64,000 nucleotides of DNA from Porogramme epimiltina (lineage: Eukaryota > Basidiomycota > Agaricomycetes > Polyporales > Polyporaceae), in assembly GCA_900155495.1 (NCBI GenBank), contig FTLJ01000402.1, forward strand, positions 49,047-113,046, read 5' to 3'. Below the pieces are notes generated by a model that saw nothing but the letters and a program-made list of their open reading frames with translations, searched no databases and was not told the DNA's origin. Each line of letters opens with the position of its first letter. The first letter of the stretch is position 1. The position numbers were made by a program, and so were the translations under genes. Shown here piece after piece: positions 24,181-36,023 of this stretch.

Positions 24181-26126
24181 GAATCGCACGATGCAGTGAA
24201 TCAGAACTCACGTCACAACGGGCGTCATGAAGGTCGAGACCCGGAGAAGTCACAAATAAAGCCGTCCAATCTGCATGATCCTTCACGGATATCCAGAGTT
24301 TCAGGGACGCAAATATGGATCATCGCATTGGCAAGGCTCAAGGACATACTGCTACACAGTTGTGCACAACGGGTCAGGCCAAAGAGGCAGATCGCGCGCA
24401 AAGGGAACGCACATGCTATAAAATGAGTGCCGTATGCCCGCCGCCCACCTTCCCCATGCTCGTCCACCCGCACTACCCTCAAACCCACTTTCACCGCCTC
24501 CCGATTTCCGCTCCCTGTTCACTGGATCCGTGCTCGGCACCTCGGCATCCGTTGGTCAGGTTGCCCGCAAGAGCGCGCTCCACCAAGGGGAGGGTATGGG
24601 AGGCGCGACGAGAACCCAGTGCGACCCGCGCGAACCCATCCAAGAGGCAGTGAGGGAGCGTAATAGGCGTCCGAAGAGAAGTGTCATCAGAGAGGAGTCA
24701 CTGAACAGAGAAGCTCTCGCACCGCTCCAAGGGAAATACGGACATGAGGGTTTCTTGGGGACAGACCTTCTACGGGCTGTGGTACAGCCAGGAAGTGCTT
24801 GCAGGAGCGCGGCGGGGACAGCCTCGGGAAGAGGAGCACTGGCAGAAGGCTGGCCTGAACCGTATGGCGTGCTAGCAAGCGCTCACAATGCTGACGTAAC
24901 TCAAAACCAAAACTACTTTATGTCCCAGGAAATAGCCCACTCGTCCCGGGCCCGGCCCTAGCGTTAGCCGATGTCGGGCATAAGGGTACTCCCCCATATA
25001 GAAGTTTCGTGCTCACCCAAAACCAGCGCTTGTCCTCGGTGGCAGTTCTTTGGGATCTTACGCGCGTCTACATCCGTCTCAAGAAAAATGCCCATCCGTC
25101 TAGCCGCCTGGGCACACATGTCCTCTCAGCTCTGCCATTTGGTTCCTTACATTCCCCTCACACGTCTAGTAGTACAATATACCTACTTGTAGGACCCAAT
25201 AATGCTATCTATTCATACACTGGTGGGATGTGTGACGGAAAGCATGCTATTTGAGAGGACGTGGGTTCTCATAACTGCACGCAAAAGAATAACTAGATGA
25301 GCTGTTGTAGCGGCACTGGTCAATACGTGAGAACATGATGGCGAGACGCTCGTGATAAGAGCAGGAGGAGAAGGAGGCGCCGGGTCGCGAAAACAAGCGC
25401 ACGAGAATGGGGGGCGAAACATTCACAGTGAATGGTGCGCTCTGAAGCGAAAAAATGACATATATTATGAGAGATATGTGCTATGGATATATACAGGAGT
25501 GTGCAGAACAATTTTTGAGGCGGAGGATGGCGTGGTGCGTGAACTCGCCAAACGGGAAAACGAAATGGGAAGTCCTGGGGACAAAACGGTATGAGCGCGG
25601 GACGAGATGTCATTTCGCGAAAACATAAAGATCCTTTGCAACTCAAAATCACAGGAGGGCCTAGATCCAGAGTGTCGATGACGTCATTTTTGACACTCGT
25701 TTAGGGCCATTTGATAAGTGGGGCCCCAGATACGCCGTGCGTGGGGGGCATCCTCTCGAGCAACCCAAGCAGGCATCGTCACAGGAGAGGTAACCGACCT
25801 GCGGTGAGGAGCCAACGGAGAGCCTGAGCGTACACATGTGTTCCACATGCATGCACGGAGTCGTCTGCACTGCGAGAAGGTCTAGCGAAGGCGTTTTGAT
25901 GTTATTCTTGGTATCGTCCGCTGCCATCAGGTGATAGCTGCACCTCGCACTCGCTATCCTGACAAAAGCAATCCTACATGGTGTCCATGTCCTAAACATA
26001 TCGTACATCCGTCCGGCGAGCCGATGTTCTCCAATGAGAAGCCCCATGCCCCTACAGCATAGCCCACTTGCATCGCCCGTACGACGATCCTCAAGATCAG
26101 CAACGTTGTCGTCTTCTGCCAGGTGT
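24181..26126. other. Intergenic region between NLR-3 and the MFS gene
   Basis: No gene is supported with confidence. An ATG-initiated frame at 24434-24961 (plus, 175 codons) has a Pro-rich start (MPAAHLPHARPPALPSNPL) followed by a basic middle. It has no motif and I treat it as doubtful. From 25250 to 26100 the frames are short and without motifs; this segment should contain the 3' UTR of the MFS gene. Confidence 0.35.
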
Positions 26127-28281
26127 TATGGGGTATAGCGGAAGTTCGGTGCCTGCGCGCGGCACCGCCTCTCAGCACAGCTAGTCGCCCACAAGCAAGA
26201 AACACGCACCTTATCCGCGAGCTCTGTCGTATCCACCGGCGCGAGAGGGTCGGGCACGCCATATAGGCGGTCCCTCCGTCGGTTCTCGATGCGGTAGCTG
26301 ATGGTGAGGACGAGCGCGGAAAGTGCGGCAAGGAACTCCAGCGCAGCGGTCACCGCGAAGCCTTTTCTGTGAAGCGCCGAGACAGCGTCAGCGGCGAGGC
26401 AGCGCAAACGAGGCAGGAAGTGAAAACGAACATATAGTGTGGTCCTTCGGTAGCGGGGTAAAGGTGCGATCCGAGGACACTACCGCACTGGCCGATGGCC
26501 ATGTACATCGGGATGCCTGTCGCCTTCTTGGTTTCTGAGCCTAAATTGTGGGCGACTGGTAGTGCGGGGGCTTAGTCAGCACGAAAATCAAGCAGAGCTG
26601 GCGGAGAGGGACGCACACCACGCGATAACGACGCCGATAGTCGTGTACGTGCCGCTCGTGATGCAGAACACGGCGAAGTACCGTACATGGTTGTTATCGA
26701 GCACGGTGAGCACGAGGACGTAGCCGACACCGGCGAGCGCGCTGTTCGCGGCGACGAAGAGACCGCGGCTCTGGATCCGGTCAGAGACGTATGAGCACGA
26801 ACATAGTACCACGGCTGCGACGACATATGGAGGCACAGTGAGAAGCTGAGCGCGCGCGTTGGCTGGGGGTCATATCGCGCGTTAGAGAGCCTGCAGCGCG
26901 TGTGGTCGGGACTGCACATACTGAATCCGAAGCTCTTGATGATCGTCGGCAGGAAAGCCGAGGTAGAAGCGAGAGCCACGTTCGCGCCGAAGTATAGGAT
27001 GCCAGCAGCATAGATCTACGTCGAGTCATAAGCGAGTGAACTATGCCAAGATATACAAGAGACATACCCTCCAATCCTTGAACGCGGCGATAACGTGTTC
27101 TGAAGGGCGGTATGAGCGCACGTAGGGGGCCGAATTGATCGAATGCACCTCACCTCTCTTCACCACGCGCCCAGTGTCCGCCTTCAGCCCGCGGCTACCA
27201 CGGTCCAACGCAATCTCGCGCTCCTTTTCGTTGAAGATCTTCGTTTCTTCCGGCCGGTTGGGCAGAATGATCATCGCGAGGAGCCCGATAAGCACGGTCG
27301 GGATGCCCTCGACGATGAACAGCAGACGCCAGTTGGCGATCTCCGCGTGCACGTTCTGGATGCCGAATGCGATCAGGCCGCCGAACGCGCCCGCGATAGC
27401 GGCGAAGCCGAACCAGTACGCCATACGCATGCCCATCTCGTCCTTCGTGTAGAAGTAAGCTACAAGTGGCGTGAGCCAGGGCGCTGACGATTGGGATATG
27501 TCTAGGCGGCTTACACATGTACAGGGGGATCCCTGGCCCGAAACAGGCCTCGAAAACACCCAAGCCAACGCGCGCGACGAGAATGCCGGCAAGATTGAAC
27601 GCTGTGGCCTATGTGGACAAATCTAGTCAGCGTGCATGGAAGTGCCGCTGGCGCGCTCATGTCAGCAGCAGGACAGCGGCGCGCGAGGAACGGCATCCCT
27701 GACAGATTTGAAACCATCCCTCCGTGCGTGTGGGCTGCTTCCGAGAGACGCGTTCGCGATAGAGATGGGCGAGCACTCACCATGAGCGTGGAGCAAAGAC
27801 CCCACCCTATGGCCGCGAAGCCTAGCCAGATACGAGGAGGGAAGAGCTTGGAGAGGACAGTTGCGGGCACTTGACAGATAATCTACGCAGACACGCCCGG
27901 CGTGAACACGCGGAGGGGATGGATAGCAAGCAGCGACATACGTATGAGAAGAAGAACGCCGAGTTGACCCAGTCGAACAACTTTCCCGTCGGGTCCCCAC
28001 CAAGCACATCCTCCGGAAGCCCCTGCAGCCGTGCGTTCCCTAGGTTCGTCCGGTCGAGGTCTGGGCAAACAGAGGGCGCATTCGAAACTCTCCCTGGCGA
28101 TAGCCGTTACTGGGTACTCACATGCAAAGAGGTACATGATGCACGCAATGGGCATAATGCGCCAGTCGAGCTTGCGGACCAACGCGCGCTCTTCTTCCGG
28201 GGTGTGCAGCGGGGAGGGCGTACCCGCGTCGGAGCCTGCCTTCTCGTCAATGGAGACCGTGTTCTTGCCGTTATCAGACAT
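26127..28281 (-). CDS. MFS permease, anion:cation symporter (Dal5/allantoate) family
   Basis: Eleven exons on the minus strand: 28281-28122, 28060-27942, 27882-27781, 27608-27515, 27459-27154, 27099-27068, 27015-26922, 26862-26617, 26555-26432, 26366-26210 and 26153-26127. Together they encode 486 residues, the usual length for the family, with a stop at 26129-26127. The N-terminus is hydrophilic (MSDNGKNTVSIDEKAGSDA). Then come LDWRIMPIACIMYLFAYLDR and TNLGNARLQGL, the family signature after TM1. Later come FGPGIPLYMSYFYTKDEMGMR, the central loop ending HVIAAFKDWR, then NARAQLLTVPPYVVAAVVL and WFAHNLGSETKKATGIPMYM. The C-tail ends FRYTP. It is a plasma-membrane importer of a small organic anion such as allantoate, a vitamin or a nicotinate-like acid; the substrate cannot be told. 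All key segments are present, so the gene looks intact. Confidence 0.92.
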
Positions 28282-28955
28282 GTCGTCCGTGAGTGGAGGT
28301 GGTTCGGGAGGGCGGGTGGACAGCGGGCAGCCTTCAAGAGAGCGAAAACTTGCGGCTCGAAGCTATATATATGACTATGTCTCCATTCATGGCACATCGG
28401 ACCGCCGCTGGACGGTCATTTGACCAGGGTCTTGGTGGCGACTTGTTGATATCACGCAATGCGCGCAGTGTCTTCAGATTACCGAAGGGCTGAGGCGAGC
28501 CTCTGGGTAAGCCCGAGAGGGCGAGGTATGTTAGAGATGACGAGGTGCATAAGGAGAGGCATCGACGGTCGGGTGCGGATCGGGATGGATTTTGACTCTC
28601 AAGCTCGAGCGCGCGCAGCTGTCCAGACGTCGGACCCTCGCGGTCCGATTTGCGCGGGGTCGGGGCTGCGAGCGGGGGTTTAATTTGCGCACGGAGACGG
28701 GCCGGAGTCCCAATATACTCCGACTTTACCGCGGACGCCGACGTGCCATGGCAAGACCATTTACCGTCGATTTTTGAGAATTCAGTTCTGGACCGTCAGC
28801 CACCGGACGGTGCGTTACTTAACCATGTGATATAAACGTTTGCGGCGTACATATGGCTGCACGAGAATCCAACTTCCTTCCGAACGTTGCTCTCCCACCC
28901 TCCATCCCTCATCCCAGTACCCTCGTTCCTTAGATCTAAGCACGTCGAACTGACT
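28282..28955. promoter_or_regulatory. Divergent promoter region between MFS and F-box genes
   Basis: The 674 bp between two divergently transcribed start codons must hold both promoters. A TATATATATG-like stretch at about 28362-28375 lies ~85 bp upstream of the MFS ATG, and a C/T-rich tract (28870-28925) precedes the F-box ATG, typical of basidiomycete 5' regions. No specific operator could be assigned. Confidence 0.45.
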
Positions 28956-30400
28956 ATGCTCCATCTCAGGCCACCGAGTGAGAGTCAAGACCCCCTCTCG
29001 CCACATAGCTTTAGCCCTGCTGAAGAACTTCCTGTCGAGCTCCTCGACCTTATCCTCACACACGTGAAAACGAACGGCGTTGCGACACTGCAAGCTTGCG
29101 CCTTGGTATCTCAAACATGGAGCAGGTTCTCCCGGCCTCATCTCTTCTCGGACCTCCATGTTTTACGACGGGACGAATTTCACTCCCTCGCGGACCACCT
29201 GGCAGCCTGTCCCGAGATCGCAGGCGTAGTCTGCAACCTCAAGTTGGAGGGCGTTCCCGAGCGCCAACACGGAAATAGCGGCTTGGACCGACTCCCTCTA
29301 CTCAAGGCTTCTCTCCTCTTCGAGCGGATCCTGCCTCTACTTCCACGCCTACGCGAACTATCTCTGGTGCGAGTCTCTCTGCCAGACCTTCCAGGCACCT
29401 CCCCTCGCTCTTCGCTACCATTCCGCCTCGAAAGGCTCACCATTGAAGACTGTCGCGAGTCAGAAGGTTGGCTGTGGACTCCATTCTATGGGATGTTGTC
29501 GTCGCGCTCGGCCACTACCTTCCTTCACTTCGTTTCCGCCAACGCCGTGGACCTGTCCGGCCTCAGGCTTTGCGCGACCCGCTCCTACGCCAGGAATCCT
29601 ACCCGCGACCAGCCCCCTCCGGTTCCGATACGCGACCTCAAACTCCGATGGGCACAGCGGCACGCCCGCGACGACGATGCGCCCACGACGCTCTACTCCG
29701 ATCTCGAGCGGACAATCGCTCTCAGCACACTCCGATCACTGACGCTAATGTCGCCGAGTGTGGCATCCGCGGCGTGTTTGCCGTCACTGGGCGCGATCAT
29801 CCGCGGGGCCGCCAACAGCCTGGTCCATCTCGACCTCAGTCTGATGCTCGGGCCGCGCCTCAACCCACACGAAGATGATCTCGGTGAGCACCATCTTTCC
29901 ACCTTATGATGCACTACGACCTCAGGGCGGGATGTTGACGGTCTCCCGCAGTGCACTGGGAGGCCCTCGGCCTCGCGACGTGTACCAAGCTAGAGTCATT
30001 TGCGGTCGCCCTTCACGTTCCCACTCAGCACGCCACTCGTCCCCCGTCTGCGCCACTCGCCGTCGGATGCGCAGCGCTCGTCAGAACCTTATCCGCCACC
30101 GTTCGCGACCTGACCGTGAGCCTGCACCGCGTCCACGCCCTCGCTCAAGTCTGCGACGCCACGGCCTTGGGGCTCGGCGCCCTCGATAGTGCGCTAGCCG
30201 ATCAAGTGGCATTTCCAGCACTGCGTCGTGTGGTGGTGGTGGTCCTTAGAGCATCAGCATGCGGTATACACAGGATTGAAGCGGACGCCGCGCTGAGGAA
30301 AAGTATGCCGCGACTCATGTTCCTGGAAGTAGAATGCGATGAGTATGTTCACTGGCTTGTTTATATCAATAACGGCTCACATTTAAACTTAGGTAGGTAG
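28956..30400 (+). CDS. F-box domain protein
   Basis: Two exons, 28956-29883 and 29952-30400, with a GT-AG intron and a phase-1 junction; about 458 residues. The ATG at 28956 is chosen because the upstream extension begins with a non-ATG codon. Residues ~21-70 form an F-box: EELPVELLDLILTHV, then ALVSQTWSRFSRPHLFSDLHV, a pattern common in Agaricomycetes. The rest is Leu-rich (LPRLRELSLVRVSLPDL; TLRSLTLMSP) and resembles degenerate leucine-rich repeats for substrate binding. The predicted role is substrate adaptor of an SCF ubiquitin ligase (family knowledge); the target is unknown. A GTATGT...TTAG pair near 30340-30390 could shorten the C-terminus by splicing directly onto a stop. Confidence 0.85.
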
Positions 30401-31455
30401 TGTCGCCCAGGAAACCCCTGCTGCTTGTCAGGAGACATCCTCAATCTTCGAACAACGCACCCATCCCTGGCCTTCCAGTACCATCTTTGCGAGAGCGGGT
30501 ATGTACGGCATCGTTGGTAATCACCGGTCTAAGCTGACACGTCAGAAACATCTAGCGTTTCCTGTGCCCTTCTGAACCTTCCCAAGGCTACTATCACCAT
30601 AGAATTCTCCTACTGTAGCTCTGACCGATATCGAAAGTTGATCATGCACCCTTGTGCGATTGTCCTCATAACACCGGGTGCATTGCAGGATGCTCCGCTC
30701 GCCGTTCGGCAGGGTTACAGAGACTGTCTTTACGTCTGCGGTCGTTCTCCGGCGATTTCGAAGATGGTGGAGATATCCCCTAGATGTCCCATGTACGTTT
30801 CCTCATTTCAAATACATGACTTTCTCACATAAGATCACCTAAACGTCTGTCCAGATGATGCGTTACGCACAACCGCTGTATTGAAGGAACGATTGATTTA
30901 CTTCTTCGTGCTGCGATCGTAACAGAAGCATCAAGTCCATCCGACTTCTCATTGCACATCGTGTAGTTGCGCAACTTCTGTGGACCCATTAATCATTGAA
31001 CCCTACCCACATTGGCAACGTTGTTAGAACATACAATTGCAAGTCACGCCAATTCATCGTATGATGGGACACAGAACGCAAATCTGGGCGTCCATAGACC
31101 TAAATAACGTAATTTTCCCTCGCAAGTAAACTAGCTCCAAGGTACTCTTATCCACGAACACCGGAATTCTTGATTCGGCCATGATCACTAAAACCGTCTA
31201 CAGAGCTTGTGGTCTTCGCTAGAAGCAAGCCACAGATCCACAGAATGTGTGGACAGCTCGCAACCCGGCAACGCTCCGCAGTATCGTAGCGGCACGTACT
31301 ATTTAAATGCGACTAGTTTCAATTCGCTCTCTCCGCACGTACGCGAACTGACCACTATCCAGACTTTTTTCGTCTAGGACCTTGCCGATCAAGGGACCGT
31401 CACTGTGAACACCCTTACACACATCCCGAGCTCCCATTTCTCCGATTCAAAGGTT
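30401..31455. other. Intergenic region between the F-box and DUF6533-type genes
   Basis: No supported gene. A short frame around 30644-30832 (MHPCAIVLITPGALQD...) is open but lacks partner exons. The stretch should hold the F-box 3' UTR and the promoter of the next gene. Confidence 0.4.
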
Positions 31456-33229
31456 ATGTCGCAGGCTGCGGAGATACACCAGCCCACAATCGGCGAGTAC
31501 GTCCCACCATAACGACGCTGAGACGGTTCCAGACGTTCAACTAAAACTTCGTCCTCATCAGTTTACAGTTCATTTGGTTCTCCGTAGCATGTTTGGGTGA
31601 GCGTTTTCGGGTTTGAGTCGGAGTGCTTTGAAGATAACTTGAACATTCTGCCCTGACTTCTAGTGCTTACTATGTATGACTACATCCTGACTTTCGACAG
31701 GGAGGTGCGCTATATCTGGCGTGGCCGACCCTCAAGCGCAAGTGTCCTCTATGTTTTGCTGCGATACGCGTCGCTGGCGGCGGTCGTGTCCACCATGCTC
31801 AACCTATTCCCATTTACCGGGAAAACATCTGCAGTGAGTGGTTTATCCTATTCACTCTCTTGATGTAGGTCTGACCGCTCTCTACAAACGCCGAAGGCGT
31901 ATGACGTCATTTATGGTCTTCGTTATATACAGATCTAACCCTCGTAGCCATTCTCTAGATGCAACTTCATCGCACGATTCTCCTCTATGTTGAACGTGGT
32001 AGTGATCATTTCGTCGGCAGGTAGTCGACTTAGATCAATGCTTACTGCCAATCACATGCTCAATATTTTCCGCCAGTATTCACCGCTTTCCGTGCATACG
32101 CGCTGTGCAGAGGACAGTGGATGATTGCGGTGCTCGTTGGCTTGTTCGCCGCTGCAAATGCTACCCCAACCTTCGTATGCACCCTTTTCATCAACATCGT
32201 TCTAGTTTTCTAGTTTGACACGCAGTCAGATGGGGGCGATTACCATCGGCGCGGCGTACCATCCTGGACCCCTACACACAATCTGTGACTTTTCCACCAA
32301 GAATTTTGTTCAATTTAGAACGTGAGTAGACCGACAAGCACCTTCGAAGGCAGTACCGCTTAATCCATTTGCGCAGTGGTCAGTACACGCCCTCGAACCT
32401 GATTTAATTCTGTAGGATCTAATTTGGTCCCTCATGCTTGACCCCGGACACCCGCGGACACCCGGGATCTGTAGCTGTGATTGCTGGGAGGACCTGTGGA
32501 TTCGTTTCCGACTTTATAGTCCTGATCTTGACTTGGCGGCGCGCCTGGCCACATGCAGGAGTACACAAGCATACGCTCACATGGGTATTGTTCAACGACG
32601 GTGGGCTTACATCTACGTGATCATACCCTTGTATATATCTGACCCTTTGTCGGTACTCGGTCACATCTTAGGCACCATATACTTCGCGTCAGTCACGAAT
32701 GTTTTGCCCCATCCCAGATCGTGTCTCCTGAAGAGTCGATAAACAGTGCGCTGCTCCTCACGAACCTCCTCAGTGTTGCCCTCATCAGCTTTACCGAGGT
32801 AAAGCATGCCATTCCTTCTTCGTTATGCTGCCGCAGACCCACTGAGTAGTTGACCATGCAGCTTACATTCATTCTCATCGGATGGATTAGCGAGTACGCC
32901 AACCTCTCCTATTCTTGTTAATATAGCTCCACTTACATCTTCACCCTATCGTTGACATTACCAGCGCGGCCGTAGTAATCACATGCCGCTTCATCCTGGA
33001 TTTGCGACAAGTAAAAGCATCTTCCGCCTTGGATGTCCGAAGCTCTCGTGGACATAATGGAGAATCGTCGGCCCTTCGGACCCCCAACGCCCGTGGGGGG
33101 TCTGTGGAGTCTGTTGTGTTCGCCCCCATGTCCTCTAGTAGGGAGCATGGACATTGGAGTGGAAGTGGTGAATATGATGCATTCATTGGGGACGCTAGTC
33201 AGCTACATTACGGAGACGGTGATGAGTAG
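31456..33229 (+). CDS. DUF6533-type multi-pass membrane protein (possibly frameshifted)
   Basis: Reconstructed exons: 31456-31496, 31562-31596, 31664-31833, 31948-32020, 32077-32174 and 32230-32321, all in phase. Further coding segments follow at about 32440-32590, 32670 and beyond, with the last running to the TGA/TAG region at 33229. The protein starts MSQAAEIHQPTIGD. Then come FIWFSVACLGVLTMYDYILT and FDREVRYIW, the DUF6533 signature, and VFTAFRAYALCRGQWMIAVL, all characteristic of this large Agaricomycete family of seven-helix-like membrane proteins. The C-terminal part has SDFIVLILTWRRAW, DGTIYF and ITCRFILDLRQ, then a Ser-rich tail. I could not find an in-frame junction between ~32322 and ~32440, and the 32660-32940 exons are also uncertain. 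The gene may therefore carry a frameshift there. Function is unknown in the family. Confidence 0.65.
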
Positions 33230-33904
33230 AACTAGGTCGGAGGGCGCGCTTTTTGGGAACTGCTTCATCTTGGGGAGGACCCGGGGGAGCGCTCAGGATT
33301 TATGGCAGACAACAATCGTGTAGTTTCATTCCCGAGCTTACATCTATCCCAGTGCGTATGCGGGCCTTAGCAGAGCAATACAGAACCATGCTTGCGAGTC
33401 GTGTTATGTTTAGTACAGTATGAGACGCGAGAGACGTGTGATGCCATAGGGAAGGGAAGAGGGTATTGGTAGGGAATAGGCGTAGCGGAGAAAAAAAAAC
33501 GAAGTGACATGACAGTCATCGAAATCATCGCCGCGGAGACAACAAATACACGAATATGATCCTTTTGCATGGGAAGAAAGAGGGGATTGTACGCCCTTGC
33601 AGGTCGAAAGATAGGCCTCCGAGAATTTTGCTCATCTTATGCCTCGGAGATCTACCCTGCGACACGCAGAGGCATACAGGCCCACAACATCCCGTACCAC
33701 AGCCACATATCTTCCCCGCAAGTAGCCGGTCACCAAGATAGAGCGTGCAGCACACGCTGAACGCTCTGTATGGGGGATCGGCGCGGTGACGATATGTGAC
33801 TGGTGTCCGCGAGCTGTTTGAATCAATGTACTCAGTATTTTGGTCTATTGACGGAGACGGTGAGGCTATAAGATCAGGGCGCGCTTACTGGGTCAGAGAA
33901 GCGG
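33230..33904. other. Convergent 3' intergenic region
   Basis: Lies between the ends of the DUF6533-type gene (plus) and the C2H2 gene (minus). It should contain both 3' UTRs. Small frames here (for example 33556-33741 plus) overlap antisense counterparts and show no motif. Confidence 0.4.
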
Positions 33905-35093
33905 TTATATATCGATGTTGTGCTTGTTCTTCATGTGACGTCTGAGGTCGTTCATGCGCCCGATGTCCGCATCGCATAGGCTGCATGGGTGACGAGCCTG
34001 CGGGTCCTTGACATGGACCCCAGCGATATGCTGGTCCAGATGCTTTTTCTTGAGGAAATCTGCGTAAAATCAGGATCAGAAAACACCACTCTTTCTCCTC
34101 GCAAAGAGGTAGTAATAGAGCGACGAGAACCTGTAGAGCACCCGGGCCATGGGCACGCTATCCGAGGGCACTCCTTTAATTTCGCTTGAGTTTCGTTGTC
34201 AACAGCCGCTCTAGATCGACCTGTCTGGGATGTCCCGCGATGACAGTGGTCGCTACTGCTTTGTCGTGAGGGTGAGTATAATACTGGATACACTGGGGAA
34301 TGGATGACGCACGCGAATGGCCGCTGTATGGAGTAGTCTTGTGGGGCCCATGCGTCGGGAGCGGGTGGCATTGGCAGGCCCGCGGGCACTCCTGAACCCT
34401 GACCGAAATATGGTGCATGGCCATCGCACGCAACTGCGAAGGGTATGAGAGGGATCAGTTCGAGCAGAGACGGACGAATGGTCAGAGACGGAGGCATACA
34501 TTGTAGCTGTGTGGGAGTCGTAGGGCTGTTTCCAGGAGAATACACGTAGGAAGTGGATGAAGGCGACTCCGGGGACGTGAGGATAGAAGGAGGGGACGTC
34601 GTGCCGTTTGCAGAGGCATAGTAGCCAGGGTGAACGGAAGAGGTAGAGTGTGGTAAATCTACCATGGGGGCTTGAAGATCGCCGGACTGAGCCTGGCTGT
34701 AGGGGTAGAGCGGTATCGGCGGGAAGCATTCGTTTTGGGGTGAGAGCACATCGTATGTGCGGTACGTGATGGGGGAGCTAAAGTAGAGATCAGTAGGAAG
34801 AGACCCCGGGCCCCGGAAGAGCGGAGACCGTTGACAGTCGGGGAATATACTTGCCCGTTGCAGTGCTGATATGGTTCGGGTACCTCATAGGCTCCACCGA
34901 CGTTGACTGGTGAGGACATACCACCTTGAGGGGCGATAGAAAGAAGACGTCCAGTAACGGTCGATGCTGTTGGAGATGGGTCAAACTGCTGCGGGGCCGA
35001 AGCTGCCCAAGTGTTTTGGAGCGAGCCTGTGGTACCCGTACGATAGCCGCCTTGTCCGATAAAGGAGCATCTCGACGAGCCTACTGAATGCAT
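33905..35093 (-). CDS. C2H2 zinc-finger protein, putative transcription factor (C2H2-A)
   Basis: Three exons on the minus strand: 35093-34855, 34777-34131 and 34059-33905; about 346 residues. The first intron uses a GC donor (GCAAGT); the only nearby GT donor breaks the frame of the Ser/Pro-rich region that follows. The N-terminal two thirds are Gln/Pro/Ser-rich (SPSSTSYVYSPGNSPTTPTQ), typical of activation regions. The C-terminus carries two fingers: finger 1 CPWPGC...FLKKKHLDQHIAGVH, and finger 2 CSLCDADIGRMNDLRRHMKNKH. The protein ends NIDI. It is probably a nuclear DNA-binding regulator. Finger 1 is split by an intron (phase 1), as in the neighbouring gene at 37949-38874, which suggests common origin or similar constraint. 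Confidence 0.8.
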
Positions 35094-35498
35094 GACGATA
35101 GAGGTAGGGGGCGGGATGGACGATGGTGTAGGACGACGGTGCGAGGGTGTGCGATTGGGGGAGGAGGGAGAGGTGCATTAAGTAGGGCAACGACCGCCTT
35201 CACCGCAGGCCCTGACGCATGTCGGAGTCATCGGTAGCACGGTTCGTCCCACTGAGCCCCTAAACGGCGTATTAAATTCAAAATCACAAGGCTGCAGCTT
35301 CACTAGAAACCTTGAATCTCGGAACGTATCGACGAATTGCCCGAATTGTCCGAAGCAGCGTATGACATAATGTGAAGTTAATCCGAATACAGCCAATACA
35401 AGTACTAGTCATTCAGCTCAGAACGGGAGCGATGATCATAGATGGGGAGAACGCTGGGGTAATACTTGTTCTACAGGACGATGCTGGCGGTCAGGGGT

Positions 35499-35705
35499 TC
35501 AGTGGGTCCATAACGATACAGAATGGGATGATGAAAGGTGCGAAGCATGGAACTGCAGGAACGCAGTGGGAAATTTGGAGAAGTCTGTAAAGAACGCGAA
35601 TGCTACGGGCAGCAGAATGAAGCAAGATAAACCAATTACAAGTAAGGCTACTAGAAAGGAAATGTACAGCAACCGATTCCAAATGAGAGCATGCAATCGA
35701 CCCAT
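35499..35705 (-). CDS. Possible small membrane protein
   Basis: ATG-initiated frame of 68 codons with one or two strongly hydrophobic segments: LLYISFLVALLVIGLSCFIL and LPVAFAFFTDF. No family was recognised, and an upstream extension without ATG is open for 26 codons. It could equally be the last exon of a longer gene or a chance frame. Confidence 0.25.
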   Translation of the reverse strand: MGRLHALIWNRLLYISFLVALLVIGLSCFILLPVAFAFFTDFSKFPTAFLQFHASHLSSSHSVSLWTH

Positions 35706-36023
35706 AAAACGTGCTCCAATGCGGACGCATGCCTCTGCCGCAAGATGATGCCTCGAGCTCTGCAGTCGAGCTCGAAGTCCCACCTTCCACTAGAGGCAGT
35801 CGCCCGAGCAGGTGCACCAGCCACGTATCACCCTTCGTAGCAGTCGGACGCCAAAGTAATCGATCAGCTCGCCGGCTGAGTGCTTGACGTGGGCGCCCGA
35901 CTAGAATGGTGGTGCGAGACAGATGCCCCCTGCCAAACGAGAGGGATATCAGAGGCAGAGAAGGTGACAGTATATCGGCTGCAAGTTGCACGCACTGAGG
36001 AACTCGTCATATAGACGTCTCGT

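Noticed and set aside
32434..32742. 102-codon frame over the C-terminal half of the DUF6533-type gene
   Set aside because: The overlapping frame carries the family-like segment SDFIVLILTWRRAW and is preferred; this one is Cys/Trp-rich and unlike any exon of the family.
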